From the NCBI RefSeq assembly GCF_002019605.1, contig NZ_KV917368.1, positions 1,446,055 to 1,510,054 of the forward strand: a stretch of 64,000 nucleotides of DNA, in the 5' to 3' direction. The position numbers were made by a program, and so were the translations under genes. The stretch is from Alkalihalobacterium alkalinitrilicum (lineage in GTDB: Bacteria > Bacillota > Bacilli > Bacillales > Bacillaceae_F). This document shows positions 1 to 8,634 of the stretch, piece after piece. The notes under the pieces were generated by a model. That model ran no database searches. It saw only the letters and a list, made by a program, of their open reading frames with translations, and was not told the origin of the DNA. How positions within the stretch are numbered: position 1 is the stretch's first letter; each line of letters begins with the position of its first letter.

Positions 1-1073
1 TTCCATTGTTTCCAGATGATTACCCTTAATCTTGAGCGTAATTTCTTATCTATTCGACTCATTGCTGTTTTCATATTTGCGATTCTAAAGTAATTCACCC
101 ATCCGAATATGACTTGTTTCAGTTTCAGTATTCGGTAGTCTAACGGAACACTCCAATTTCGCTTTGTCAATTGTCGAAGCTTCCTTTGAAATTTCTGTAC
201 TGAAATTGGATGAGGCCGCACTTGATATCTCTTGTTATTAGGATCATAATAATACCCAAATCCCAAGAATTTTAACTCTTTTGGGCGAGAAACTTTACTC
301 TTTTCGGCATTTACTATCAATCCTAATTTCTCTTCTATAAATCTCACGATTGATTTCATCACTCTGTCAGCGGCTTTTTCGCTTTTCACAAAGATGAGTG
401 CGTCATCAGCGTATCTTATGAATCGTAATCCTCTACTTTCTAATTCCTTATCGAGTTCATTCAACATAATATTACTCAATAATGGACTGAGGTTACCTCC
501 TTGCGGAGTCCCGATTGGTGTTTCTTCATATTTCCCATTCACCATGACCCCACTAACAAGATATTTTCTTATTAGAGAGATAACGTCTCCATCATCTATT
601 GTGTTGGCAATAATTCGCATGAGTTTATCGTGGTGGACTGTATCGAAGAATCTTTCAAGGTCAATGTCCACTATCCAATCGTGTCCATCATTCAGATATT
701 CCAAGCTTTTTATAATTGCCATCTCACAACTTCTTTTTGGTCTAAAGCCGTAACTGAATTCACTGAACTGCTTTTCGAATATCGGACTAAGTACTTGGTG
801 AATTGCTTGTTGAACTACCCTATCCACTACTGTTGGTATTCCCAATTTGCGCATCTTTCCATTTTCTTTTGGGATCTCCACTCTTAAGGCAGCTTGTGGT
901 TGGTATTTTCTTGTTCTGATGCGCTGGCGCAGTTCATCCTTGTTCTCTTTCAGATATTGTTTTAGTTCGTCGACTGTTACTCCGTCGACCCCACTTGCAC
1001 CCTTATTTCTATAAACACGCAGGTAAGCTTCGTTCATGTTTTGATTACTTAAAATCTGCTCTAAAAGCTTCAC
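1..1073 (-). CDS. ltrA: Group II intron-encoded reverse transcriptase/maturase (partial)
   Basis: Reverse transcriptase and maturase that helps its intron splice and move. The C-terminus is outside the window. In order I read an N-terminal RT0-like segment, 'GIPTVVDRVVQQAI', 'FSYGFRPKRSC', 'VDIDLERFFDTV', 'GTPQGGNLSPLLSN' and an intact catalytic 'RYADDALIF' near position 400. The start of domain X ('WVNYFRI') follows. No endonuclease domain is expected in class C. The second copy starts at a GTG inside a purine run. Here that run is one base shorter, so the same GTG is out of frame and meets a TGA. I therefore place the start at the in-frame GTG at 1073; this is an inference. The enzyme looks intact as far as it can be read. 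Confidence 0.85.
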   Translation of the reverse strand, partial: MKLLEQILSNQNMNEAYLRVYRNKGASGVDGVTVDELKQYLKENKDELRQRIRTRKYQPQAALRVEIPKENGKMRKLGIPTVVDRVVQQAIHQVLSPIFEKQFSEFSYGFRPKRSCEMAIIKSLEYLNDGHDWIVDIDLERFFDTVHHDKLMRIIANTIDDGDVISLIRKYLVSGVMVNGKYEETPIGTPQGGNLSPLLSNIMLNELDKELESRGLRFIRYADDALIFVKSEKAADRVMKSIVRFIEEKLGLIVNAEKSKVSRPKELKFLGFGYYYDPNNKRYQVRPHPISVQKFQRKLRQLTKRNWSVPLDYRILKLKQVIFGWVNYFRIANMKTAMSRIDKKLRSRLRVIIWKQW

Positions 1074-1534
1074 ACTCGTTTCTCCTCTCCTCTCACGTAG
1101 TAAGTGATAGCTCCATTTTGGCTATCCTTTGAGATACGCTCATTCTTTCACCATTAACACATTCGGAGTTCGTCACTTACGCATTCGTGGCGTTGAAACA
1201 CTATAAATTGTTCAGCCCTTCATGAGATTACTCATTACTATGGCTTCTGCTGACTTCTTGCGGTTAACCTTTTTCGACTGTACATATGTACATTCGCAAG
1301 ATCTCCCAGGGTAAGACAGCTATCTTTCCTCTTTTACTCGCCTGATTTACTTAATAAAGTTACGCACATCTTTTGGACTTTGGCTTGTATTGGAGCCTCA
1401 TCCCTTTATCAAGCCTTAGTATCAGATTTCTGTTCGTCGAGCCAAGATTTTATTCCACGCTTCCTTAGTGGTTGGTCGATGTGTACCCCCACAGTGGACT
1501 TTCACCACCTAGATAGTTGCCATGCCTGGCACAC
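1..1534 (-). mobile_element. Group II intron, class C-like, copy 1 (3' end outside window)
   Basis: The minus strand begins at 1534 with GTGTGCC, the usual group II 5' end. It continues through a structured non-coding region and then a reverse transcriptase ORF that runs off the left edge. The sequence closely resembles the intron at 51164-54885 but is uninterrupted at the YADD codons. The 5' end lies a few bases after a terminator hairpin (stem 1540-1563), the usual target of bacterial class C introns. Compared with the other copy it lacks about 37 nt near 1459-1467, between two copies of a CGCTTCCT repeat, in what should be domain I. About 285 nt of the 3' end is outside the window. Confidence 0.9.
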
Positions 1535-1572
1535 ATTAAAAAGGTGGAGTCTTCTCCACCTTTAAAAAAAAT
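1535..1572 (-). terminator. Rho-independent terminator of the AidB-like dehydrogenase gene
   Basis: A perfect 10-bp stem (AAAGGTGGAG/CTCCACCTTT at 1540-1549 and 1554-1563) with a four-base loop is followed on the minus strand by a T run. It lies just after the dehydrogenase gene. The intron 5' end follows within a few bases. Confidence 0.85.
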
Positions 1573-1631
1573 GCCCTGCTATCTGTAGTGATTATATGAG
1601 GTAACTATTTTCTTTTTTTCGATAATATTAG

Positions 1632-3377
1632 TTACATAGATTTCTGACTAAAATTAACAAGTGATTCAAACACTTCATCTGAAATACTTTCGTTTGATAG
1701 AATTCCTCTATCAGCAGAACGATCAAAGGTGGAACGGATCCACTGTTCGACAGCCAGCATCCTTCGGCCGTCACCTTTATTTTCTATATCATACTGCGCT
1801 TCTTCTAACAAATGAACTGCAGCAAATACGTCATACATAAAATCTGCTAATTTCTTCGCTAAAGCCGTTTGAGTATAAGCATCTTGACTCAACGTGTGCT
1901 TGATTAACTCTGCCACACGGTCTACTTCTTGTTGAAGACTATCCTTATAGTTGGTTAGCGCAGAATGATTAATTCCTCCAAGTGTTTCACGTAAATCATT
2001 TATAAAGCTGTGACCGCTTGCCTTTTGTAACGTTTTCAAAATTTCTAGTGATTGAATATTTGCTGTCCCTTCCCATACTGGATTTACTATGGCATCCCGT
2101 AATAGACGTGGGGTAACATACTCTTCGATATAACCGTTCCCGCCGTGAAGCTCTAACGCATCTTTTGTTACAGATACACCTATTTCGCTACCGCGATATT
2201 TGACTAAAGATAATAAAATTCGTAATAAAGCATAGTTTTCTTCGTTCTTATTATCATACGTGTGTACTTCATCAAATAATTTAATCATTTGTGCTGAAAT
2301 TGCCCAACCTGCCTCGATGTCTGTAATCATTTTTACTAATGTTTCACGTACCATCGGAAAACGATTGATCCGTTGTCCGAATGCTTCCCGGTGTTCGGTA
2401 TAAATTGCAGCTTCGAGAAATGCACGTCTAGCAAGCGCAATCCCAGAAATTCCTGTTCCTAATCGAGAAACATTCAATGCCTCTGCCATATACTTAAAAC
2501 CCTTATCCTCTTCTCCAATTAAATAACCAACAGCTTCATTAAAAATTAATTCTCCACTAGCAACAGCACGAACACCTAGCTTGTCTTTCAATCGCCGGAT
2601 TGTTATATTATTCCTTGATCCATCAGGTAAGGTCCGCGGCACAAGAAAAAGACCTAAACCTTTCGTTGACGGCTTATCGTTAACACGTGCTAACGCAATC
2701 GCCACTTCTGCATCACAATTACTCGCAAACCACTTTTCTCCTGTTAATAAGTAGTGATCACCGTTTTTCACTGCCGCTGTGGTCGCTGCTCCAACATCAG
2801 AACCTCCTTGAATTTCTGTTAAAAATGTAGCTCCTTCTTTATGTGTATCTGGATCCCATGATGCTAACGCTGTTAGATATTTTGCTTTTTGTTGTTCGGA
2901 ACCAAATTTCTCTAGGACAAAAGCGGCTGATTGAGATAAACCTACTGGACATGTAAACCCTGGTTCAGTTTCACACAATAAATAAATTAAAATTGAATTC
3001 ACTAAAAACGGTATTTTTTCAGGAGCCTTTTCATCATAACGGTAAGCAACAACACCTGTTCCATATCCTTCTTTTACAGTTTGTTTGTATCCTTCGTTGT
3101 ACCATACTTCGTTAATTTCTTTCCCTTTTTTATTATAGCGAATTAATCTAGGGGCACCTTCTCGATCAGTGTGTACGGCTCTTTTATCCATCGGGCCTGA
3201 AGCTAAAGCTCCTGTTTTTTCAAATGCTTCTTCTACATACTTTAAGACTGTATCTGATAAATATCGCTTAGCATAACGTGTTAGTATCGGATCATCACTA
3301 TACCAGTTCGCATCATTTCCACTTTCCCATTTTCCATAGTCTAACGTGCTATGTTCTTCTAATATATTTTTACTCAT
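1632..3377 (-). CDS. Acyl-CoA dehydrogenase, AidB-like family
   Basis: FAD-dependent acyl-CoA dehydrogenase, expected to introduce the 2,3 double bond in an acyl-CoA. About 581 residues, longer than the usual 380-residue enzymes because of extra N- and C-terminal regions, as in the AidB-like branch. Visible family motifs are 'FLTEIQGGSDVG' (flavin and substrate contact), 'TGEKWFASN', 'REAFGQRI', 'LHGGNGYIEE' and 'VWEGTANIQ'. The Glu in the last motif (about residue 436) is the usual catalytic base. The ORF opens at 3386, but that ATG touches the GAGGAG ribosome site. The second ATG at 3377 has proper 9-nt spacing and is preferred. The gene is monocistronic with a terminator. Substrate unknown; AidB-type enzymes are also linked to alkylation damage. 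Confidence 0.88.
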   Translation of the reverse strand: MSKNILEEHSTLDYGKWESGNDANWYSDDPILTRYAKRYLSDTVLKYVEEAFEKTGALASGPMDKRAVHTDREGAPRLIRYNKKGKEINEVWYNEGYKQTVKEGYGTGVVAYRYDEKAPEKIPFLVNSILIYLLCETEPGFTCPVGLSQSAAFVLEKFGSEQQKAKYLTALASWDPDTHKEGATFLTEIQGGSDVGAATTAAVKNGDHYLLTGEKWFASNCDAEVAIALARVNDKPSTKGLGLFLVPRTLPDGSRNNITIRRLKDKLGVRAVASGELIFNEAVGYLIGEEDKGFKYMAEALNVSRLGTGISGIALARRAFLEAAIYTEHREAFGQRINRFPMVRETLVKMITDIEAGWAISAQMIKLFDEVHTYDNKNEENYALLRILLSLVKYRGSEIGVSVTKDALELHGGNGYIEEYVTPRLLRDAIVNPVWEGTANIQSLEILKTLQKASGHSFINDLRETLGGINHSALTNYKDSLQQEVDRVAELIKHTLSQDAYTQTALAKKLADFMYDVFAAVHLLEEAQYDIENKGDGRRMLAVEQWIRSTFDRSADRGILSNESISDEVFESLVNFSQKSM

Positions 3378-3386
3378 CTTTTTCAT

Positions 3387-3737
3387 CTCCTCACTTATAA
3401 TATACTCTTGAAATAATGGAAGTTATTTTGCAACTATAAATCGGTAGGTGTTTAAATTAAAGTTCGAATTCCTCGCGTAACACTAAATAAAGATCGTGAG
3501 TGTAAAATATATATCGCTCTAAGTTGTCGTTAACGTTAACTTAAAGTAAAGTTTAACATTCGTATTTTAATTTGTCAAAATATTTATGCAATTATATTTT
3601 ATTGCTTTCATATTTTATTGAAAATAAAAAAAGAGCTTTCATTAATGAGTCACTCATCGGCAACTTCTTTAGGAAAGCTCTACTTTTATAAATTAATAGT
3701 TTACGTTAGTAATAACTACATAACTTTTATTAAATGA
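3387..3737. other. Intergenic region, no gene seen
   Basis: AT-rich stretch between the MerR gene and the dehydrogenase gene. It holds the MerR terminator and presumably the dehydrogenase promoter. No convincing ORF was found. Confidence 0.6.
3624..3681 (-). terminator. Terminator after the MerR regulator gene
   Basis: Nine-base stem AGAGCTTTC/GAAAGCTCT (3632-3640 and 3673-3681) with a long loop. On the minus strand it is followed by a run of T. Confidence 0.7.
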
Positions 3738-4139
3738 TTATTTACCTGGTGGTGATCCTTCTTTCTCTTCTAAGAACCTTTGACGATTAGTCTCAATTTC
3801 TGTTTTCATAATTTCTAACTCATGAATTTTCTCAGTAATTTCAGCTATTTTTTCATCGGCATATTGGATAATTCGTTGTCTTTCTTTTTCCCCCGTTGGA
3901 TTAGACTCATAAAGGTCGATCATTTCTTTTATTTCTTCTAATTTAAAACCTTGACGTTTGCCACGTAAAATTAACTTTAACCTACGCCGTTCTTTATCTG
4001 TAAAATAGCGTTGTTGTGTTGGGCCTTCCCGTTCTTCTGATTTTAATAGACCTACTTGTTCATAATAACGGATCGTTCTGGATGTAATATCAAACATAGA
4101 GGCAATTTCACTAATTGAGTACCTTTCTTTTCTTTCCAT
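3738..4139 (-). CDS. MerR-family transcriptional regulator
   Basis: DNA-binding regulator of 133 residues. The N-terminal winged helix-turn-helix is clear ('YSISEIASMFDITSRTIRYYE', about residues 7-26, then 'QRYFTDKERRRL'). A long dimerising coiled coil follows ('ADEKIAEITEKIHELEIMKTEIE', cited from about 95-117). The C-terminus has no metal-binding cysteines, so an organic or acyl-CoA type effector is more likely than a metal; this is inference. Start chosen by AAAGGAG eight bases upstream. A TTGACA box about 75 nt upstream may be its -35. It lies between the dehydrogenase and the dehalogenase genes, so MerR control of these catabolic genes, like LiuR-type regulators, is plausible but unproven. 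Confidence 0.85.
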   Translation of the reverse strand: MERKERYSISEIASMFDITSRTIRYYEQVGLLKSEEREGPTQQRYFTDKERRRLKLILRGKRQGFKLEEIKEMIDLYESNPTGEKERQRIIQYADEKIAEITEKIHELEIMKTEIETNRQRFLEEKEGSPPGK

Positions 4140-4331
4140 CGTTTCTCCTTTTTCCGATTTTACACAAACTTATCACTTTCAATTACTATTGTCAAAAAAA
4201 TCAAAAAAACTGTAGCCACACTACAAATATTGTAAAGTTTAGAATTTCCCTTGAAAAACAAGAATTGTTGATTTTACTATATCATCGTTCTTTAACTTTT
4301 TTCACTCTATAAAAAGTTCCTGAAGTTGTAC

Positions 4332-4502
4332 TTAATAGTTCTCCTTCGTCTCACTTACAGGACATTCAATCGTACATTGCCTTTTTTCTTCATCATATGA
4401 AAACTCGAAATTAAATAACCTAAATAAGAAAATTTGTTCTGGTGAAAACTCAGCTTTTTCCAAAGAAGTCTTGATGTGCTCTAAAATGTCTTTTTGGTTC
4501 AT
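4332..4502 (-). CDS. Small hypothetical protein (56 aa)
   Basis: Short ORF immediately downstream of the dehalogenase gene and on the same strand. The reading frame opens at 4538, but an ATG at 4502 has a GGAGA-type ribosome site at suitable spacing. The predicted peptide is acidic and mostly hydrophilic, begins 'MNQKDILEHIKTSLEKAEF' and ends 'CPVSETKENY'. The layout faintly recalls the N-terminus of PaaI-type hotdog thioesterases, where a helix is followed by 'F.F.YD...TI..PV.E'. No hotdog core follows, so it may be a truncated remnant. Not confidently recognised. Confidence 0.45.
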   Translation of the reverse strand: MNQKDILEHIKTSLEKAEFSPEQIFLFRLFNFEFSYDEEKRQCTIECPVSETKENY

Positions 4503-4554
4503 TCTCCCATCTCCAAAATTTGATTTTTTGCTTGTCATATAAAGTATTGCTTTA

Positions 4555-5433
4555 CTAAATTGTTCTTAGAAAGCTAGCAATAGCATCACCAATCTCATTA
4601 GGTGAATCTTCCTGAATAAAGTGGAGTCCTTTAACTGTAACTTCTGTTTGATTTGGCCAAGTTCTACAAAAGTCTCGTTGTGGTCCAGTTAAAATCATCC
4701 CTGGTTCCGCATTGATAAATAGTTTTGGAATATCACAAGTCGATAACCAAGAAGAATAATTTTGTACTATATTATGGACCTCTGCAGGTTCTCCTTCTAA
4801 AGGAATTTCACGTGGCCATGTTAACATTGGGCGTCGCGTTTCACCTGCTTCCTTATAAGGACTACGATAAATATCCATCTCTTCGTCTTTCATTGGACGC
4901 AAAATACTTGCTGGTAATATTTTTTCTATAAAACCATTTTCCTCTAAAATGAATTTTTCACCTTTTGGTGAACGCATTTTTTTAAAAATATTTAATGCAG
5001 AGTTTGGCCATTCATCCCAGGTAACGGGTCGTACAATTCCTTCCATGTATGCAATACCTTTAATTCGATCTCTATTCTCATTTGCCCAGTGGAAACCAAG
5101 GGCTGTTCCCCAATCATGCAAAACAAGAGTAACATTTTCTAATTTTAATGCATCAAACCAAGAATTAAGATAACGGAAATGTTCAAGAAAACTGTAATCT
5201 CCACTTGGTAATTTTCCAGATTCACCCATCCCGACTAAGTCAGGAGCCAAACAGCGTCCAAGACCTTCAACTTCAGGGATAACATTACGCCATAAATATG
5301 ATGAGGTAGGATTTCCATGTAGGAATACAATTGGTTCCCCTTCACCTTCATCAATGTATGCAATCTCTGTATCTAGCACTTTAATTCTTTTACGTTTATA
5401 CTTATCTTCTGCTGAAATATTAGTTTCTTTCAT
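4555..5433 (-). CDS. Haloalkane dehalogenase-like alpha/beta hydrolase
   Basis: Predicted to hydrolyse carbon-halogen bonds in haloalkanes, giving alcohol and halide. The full catalytic set of the HLD-II (DhaA/LinB) type can be read. Numbered from the start at 5433, Asn41 ('HGNPTS') and Trp108 are the halide-binding pair. Asp107 ('LHDWGT') is the nucleophile, Glu131 ('YMEGIVRP') the acid and His271 ('GLHFIQED') the base. 'WPREIPLEG' is also typical. The open frame begins upstream with TTG at 5460, but AGGAGGG lies six bases before the ATG at 5433. Length (292 aa) and numbering agree closely with DhaA. The gene sits in an acyl-CoA catabolic region. Related hydrolases with other substrates exist, so the reaction is inferred from motifs. 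Confidence 0.85.
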   Translation of the reverse strand: MKETNISAEDKYKRKRIKVLDTEIAYIDEGEGEPIVFLHGNPTSSYLWRNVIPEVEGLGRCLAPDLVGMGESGKLPSGDYSFLEHFRYLNSWFDALKLENVTLVLHDWGTALGFHWANENRDRIKGIAYMEGIVRPVTWDEWPNSALNIFKKMRSPKGEKFILEENGFIEKILPASILRPMKDEEMDIYRSPYKEAGETRRPMLTWPREIPLEGEPAEVHNIVQNYSSWLSTCDIPKLFINAEPGMILTGPQRDFCRTWPNQTEVTVKGLHFIQEDSPNEIGDAIASFLRTI

Positions 5434-5487
5434 TACTATCCCTCCTCTTGTAATTGCCAAACTTAGACTTAAATTCGTTTATTTGTT

Positions 5488-7044
5488 TTACGGTCGCATA
5501 CCATGACTGGAAGGACCTAGTTGTTGTGGAATTAATTCATATGCATTTTTAATCCAGTCACACAGAAGCGGACGTGTGTCTCTCGGATCAATGATCTCCT
5601 CAATGCCAAATGCCTCGGCTGTTCGAAATGGAGATCGAACGGCCTCCATACGTTCCATTAATTCATTAATTAAAGCTTCAGGGTTGTCACTTGCTTCAAG
5701 TTCCCGCCGGTAAGCTACATGAACTCCTCCTTCAACAGGTAAAGATCCCCAATCACCTGATGGCCAAGCATATCGTAAATTTAAACTGTGGCCGTTTGAC
5801 ATTCCCGCACCACCAACCCCGAATACTCTTCTAAGGATTATTTCTACCATCGGAACCGTCGCCTGATATACTGCTGAAATTGCCCGAACTCCTTTACGGA
5901 TTGTTCCTTTTTGTTCTGAAGACAGTCCGATTACCATACCTGGCTGATCGACTAAATTGACAATCGGTAAATGAAACGTTTGACATAGATCCACAAATTT
6001 CTCAAGCTTCTCTGAGCTTTCTGAAGTTAACCCTCCGCCGTTAATGTAAGGGTCAGAAGCTAAAACTCCGACAGGGTAGCCATCTAACCTAGCAAAAGCA
6101 GTTACCGTACCACCACCATAATATTTACCCATTTCAAAGATGGAATCCTTATCAAATACCGCTTCAAGAATTGTACGAATTTTATATGGTGTCCTTCGAT
6201 TTTTGGGTACAATTGATATAAGATCTTCCTCTCTACGGTTAGGATCATCGTAACTTTCAACGATTGGCGGAAGCTGCCATACGCTCGATGGAAGATAAGA
6301 CAAAAACGTCCGAATTTGCTCGAATGCCTCTTCTTCAGTTCTAGCAAAATTATCTATTGCACCACTCGAACGATGAACTTGTACTCCACCCAATTCTTCC
6401 TTTGTCAAATCCTGCCCCATTCCAAACTTTACGACAGGAGGACCCGCGACAAAAAGTTGAGATGTGTTTTCAACCATGATAGAAAAATGTGAAGCAGCTA
6501 CTCTTGCAGCTCCAAGACCAGCAACCGATCCTAAACAAGCTGAAACAACGGGAACTCTTTCCATATTAGCAACGACTAAATCCCAAGCAGGATTAACAGG
6601 TATATAGGTATGCCCTTCTTTATCTAAGTACTTTACACTTCCACCACCGCCAGTTCCATCGACAAGACGAATGATCGGTAATTGAAGATCATGGGCCAAA
6701 CGTTCTGCATATATTTGTTTCCCCATTATGGCACCATCAGCAGCCCCACCACGAATTGTAAAGTCATCCGCACCGACAACGACTTTTCGTCCATTGACTC
6801 GCCCTGTGCCAAGGATAAAGTTAGCTGGTGTAAATTCAGTTAAATTACCATCTTCATCGTATTTCGCTTTTCCAGCAATCGCTCCTGTTTCATGAAAACT
6901 ATTTGAGTCTAGTAAACTCTCAATCCTTTCTCTAACATTTAACTTTCCATGAGATTTATGCTTTGCAACCCTTTCCTCGCCTCCCATCTGACGTGCCACT
7001 TTTTCTCGTTTTCGAAGTTCTTCTATTTCAGGTTTCCAAGTCAT
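5488..7044 (-). CDS. Acyl-CoA carboxylase carboxyltransferase subunit
   Basis: Carboxyltransferase (about 518 aa) of the propionyl-CoA/methylcrotonyl-CoA carboxylase beta family. It moves CO2 between carboxybiotin and an acyl-CoA. Two crotonase-like halves are visible. The N half has 'GGAADGAIMGKQ' and 'LVDGTGGGGSV'; the C half has 'GVLASDPYINGGGLT', 'LVDQPGMVIG' and 'FGVGGAGMSNG'. AAGGAGG six bases before the ATG at 7044 fixes the start; the longer frame from 7086 uses a TTG without a good site. No biotin carboxylase or biotin carrier gene was found in the window, so the partner subunits must be elsewhere, or the protein acts in a decarboxylase complex. The actual acyl-CoA is unknown. Confidence 0.88.
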   Translation of the reverse strand: MTWKPEIEELRKREKVARQMGGEERVAKHKSHGKLNVRERIESLLDSNSFHETGAIAGKAKYDEDGNLTEFTPANFILGTGRVNGRKVVVGADDFTIRGGAADGAIMGKQIYAERLAHDLQLPIIRLVDGTGGGGSVKYLDKEGHTYIPVNPAWDLVVANMERVPVVSACLGSVAGLGAARVAASHFSIMVENTSQLFVAGPPVVKFGMGQDLTKEELGGVQVHRSSGAIDNFARTEEEAFEQIRTFLSYLPSSVWQLPPIVESYDDPNRREEDLISIVPKNRRTPYKIRTILEAVFDKDSIFEMGKYYGGGTVTAFARLDGYPVGVLASDPYINGGGLTSESSEKLEKFVDLCQTFHLPIVNLVDQPGMVIGLSSEQKGTIRKGVRAISAVYQATVPMVEIILRRVFGVGGAGMSNGHSLNLRYAWPSGDWGSLPVEGGVHVAYRRELEASDNPEALINELMERMEAVRSPFRTAEAFGIEEIIDPRDTRPLLCDWIKNAYELIPQQLGPSSHGMRP

Positions 7045-7086
7045 AAAATTCCTCCTTAATCTATAAAAACTCTCCTTTTCTGGCAA

Positions 7087-7497
7087 AACTTATATTTAAT
7101 ACTAGTATTATCTCATACTTTCAATTCTATATCTAAACCTATATTTGTTTATTTGAATTTTGGGAATATTTTTGTTGTAAGTATATATAAACAAGAGGTT
7201 GTAGCTAATATTTAGTTAAATAAAAAGTTTAAAGACTCAGAGTATAAAGAACTCAGAGCCTCTTGTGTGTTATTTACTTTGTGATTTTTTTTTCAAATGT
7301 TTTAATGTGGTTTAGTACGTTTCTCCACAATAACCGAATAACTTTGAGTTTATTGTAAATATCCCTAGATGTAAGTGTTGCCAATATCATTTATCCCGCA
7401 ACAACTGTCAGTAATACCCCACTTCAAGACTTCGAGGAATAAAGGAAGGATAAGTGGGGGAAGAGGGGAATCCTTACTGATTGAAGTTTTACTTTAT
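7087..7497. other. Intergenic region with dispersed hairpin repeat
   Basis: No gene seen. It contains repeat copy A (7390-7465) and a looser inverted pair built on CAAGAGG/CCTCTTG (near 7190 and 7260) that could help end transcription. Confidence 0.6.
7390..7465 (-). repeat. Dispersed hairpin repeat, copy A
   Basis: Imperfect palindrome with ends CCCCACTT and AAGTGGGGG. The sequence is related to those at 16488-16570 and 50855-50940 but lies in the opposite orientation. Confidence 0.75.
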
Positions 7498-8529
7498 TTA
7501 AATTCTTGGTTTTACATAACGCATAAATAACTCTAAAGACTTATTCCATTTATCCACCGTTGTCCAATCATACGTTGTGATTAATAATGTACCAAATTCT
7601 CCGATTTCCTTTTTGAGATCATTAATTTTACGGACACACTCATCAGGACTACCGATAATCCATGGGCCTGTTTCTGCCATATACTCTAATGTTACATCTT
7701 CATCAGCCATATCTGGATCCTCTTTCGCTAGCGGCCGAAGTCCTAATCCAAAGAGGTAATCATAGTAAGTTTCTTCTGCACCTGCTCGAATATCTTTCCA
7801 AGCCTGCTCAGTTGTTTCTGCTACATATACAACACGAGTTATTCTCCAATCTGGACGTGGTGATGGTTGTCCATGTTCAGCTGCTACTCTATCTAATGTT
7901 TCTCCGTGTTGTTTAAGGATATTAACAGGAGAAAACATGACACTTAGAGGAGATATCCCATGTTTTGCTGCAAGTGTAAAGCTGTTTAATGTTGCTAAAC
8001 CAGCAATCGCCATCGGCGGACCACCCTTTGTATACGGTTTCACATTTAACTCCATATTGTTCATTTCCCAGTACTTACCCTTATGTGATACTGGCCCTTC
8101 CGAATTAAAGATTTTCATTATCATCTCTAAAGACTCATTCATCATTGGTCGTGTTTCCTCTGGTTCAATATCAAATAACTCCATATCACTTGGTAAGCCG
8201 CCCGCCCCTACCCCTAATATGAGACGACCTTCCGTCAAGTGTTCTAAAAATGCAATTCTTTCAGCTACTTGAAATGGATGATGATAAGGTAATGAAACAA
8301 CACCCGTACCAAGTGTAATACGTTTTGTAAGTGCTGCTACATAGGCTAACATAATCTCTGCTGATGGTACTATTTCCCTACCACCAGAATGGTGCTCTCC
8401 CATCCAAACCTCATCAAAACCTAATTTTTCAGCATATATGATCTGTTCTACATCTCTTTTTAAAGCTAAAGTTGTATTTTCGTTTTCTGGATGGTCTGGC
8501 ATAAAAAATAAACCTGTTCTTAAACCCAT
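7498..8529 (-). CDS. Luciferase-like (LLM) flavin-dependent monooxygenase
   Basis: Bacterial luciferase-family oxidoreductase of 343 residues, a TIM-barrel enzyme that uses reduced FMN or F420 to oxidise small organic molecules. Diagnostic stretches are 'EKLGFDEVWMGEHH', 'ITLGTGVVSLPYHHPFQVAE', 'GRLILGVGAGG' and the C-terminal 'GSPDECVRKI'. The frame opens at 8538, but the ATG at 8529 lies eight bases after AGAAGG and is preferred. The surrounding ligase and thiolase genes suggest oxidation of a hydrophobic acid or terpene-like compound, which is inference. No dedicated flavin reductase gene is visible nearby. Confidence 0.85.
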   Translation of the reverse strand: MGLRTGLFFMPDHPENENTTLALKRDVEQIIYAEKLGFDEVWMGEHHSGGREIVPSAEIMLAYVAALTKRITLGTGVVSLPYHHPFQVAERIAFLEHLTEGRLILGVGAGGLPSDMELFDIEPEETRPMMNESLEMIMKIFNSEGPVSHKGKYWEMNNMELNVKPYTKGGPPMAIAGLATLNSFTLAAKHGISPLSVMFSPVNILKQHGETLDRVAAEHGQPSPRPDWRITRVVYVAETTEQAWKDIRAGAEETYYDYLFGLGLRPLAKEDPDMADEDVTLEYMAETGPWIIGSPDECVRKINDLKKEIGEFGTLLITTYDWTTVDKWNKSLELFMRYVKPRI

Positions 8530-8634
8530 ATCATACACCTTCTTATAATAGTTTTCCTTACTTTAGTAGTCTATGAATCTTTAATTTGAAAAATTACAAA
8601 TTTATAGATAGAAGATGGATAATTTTTTAGGACT

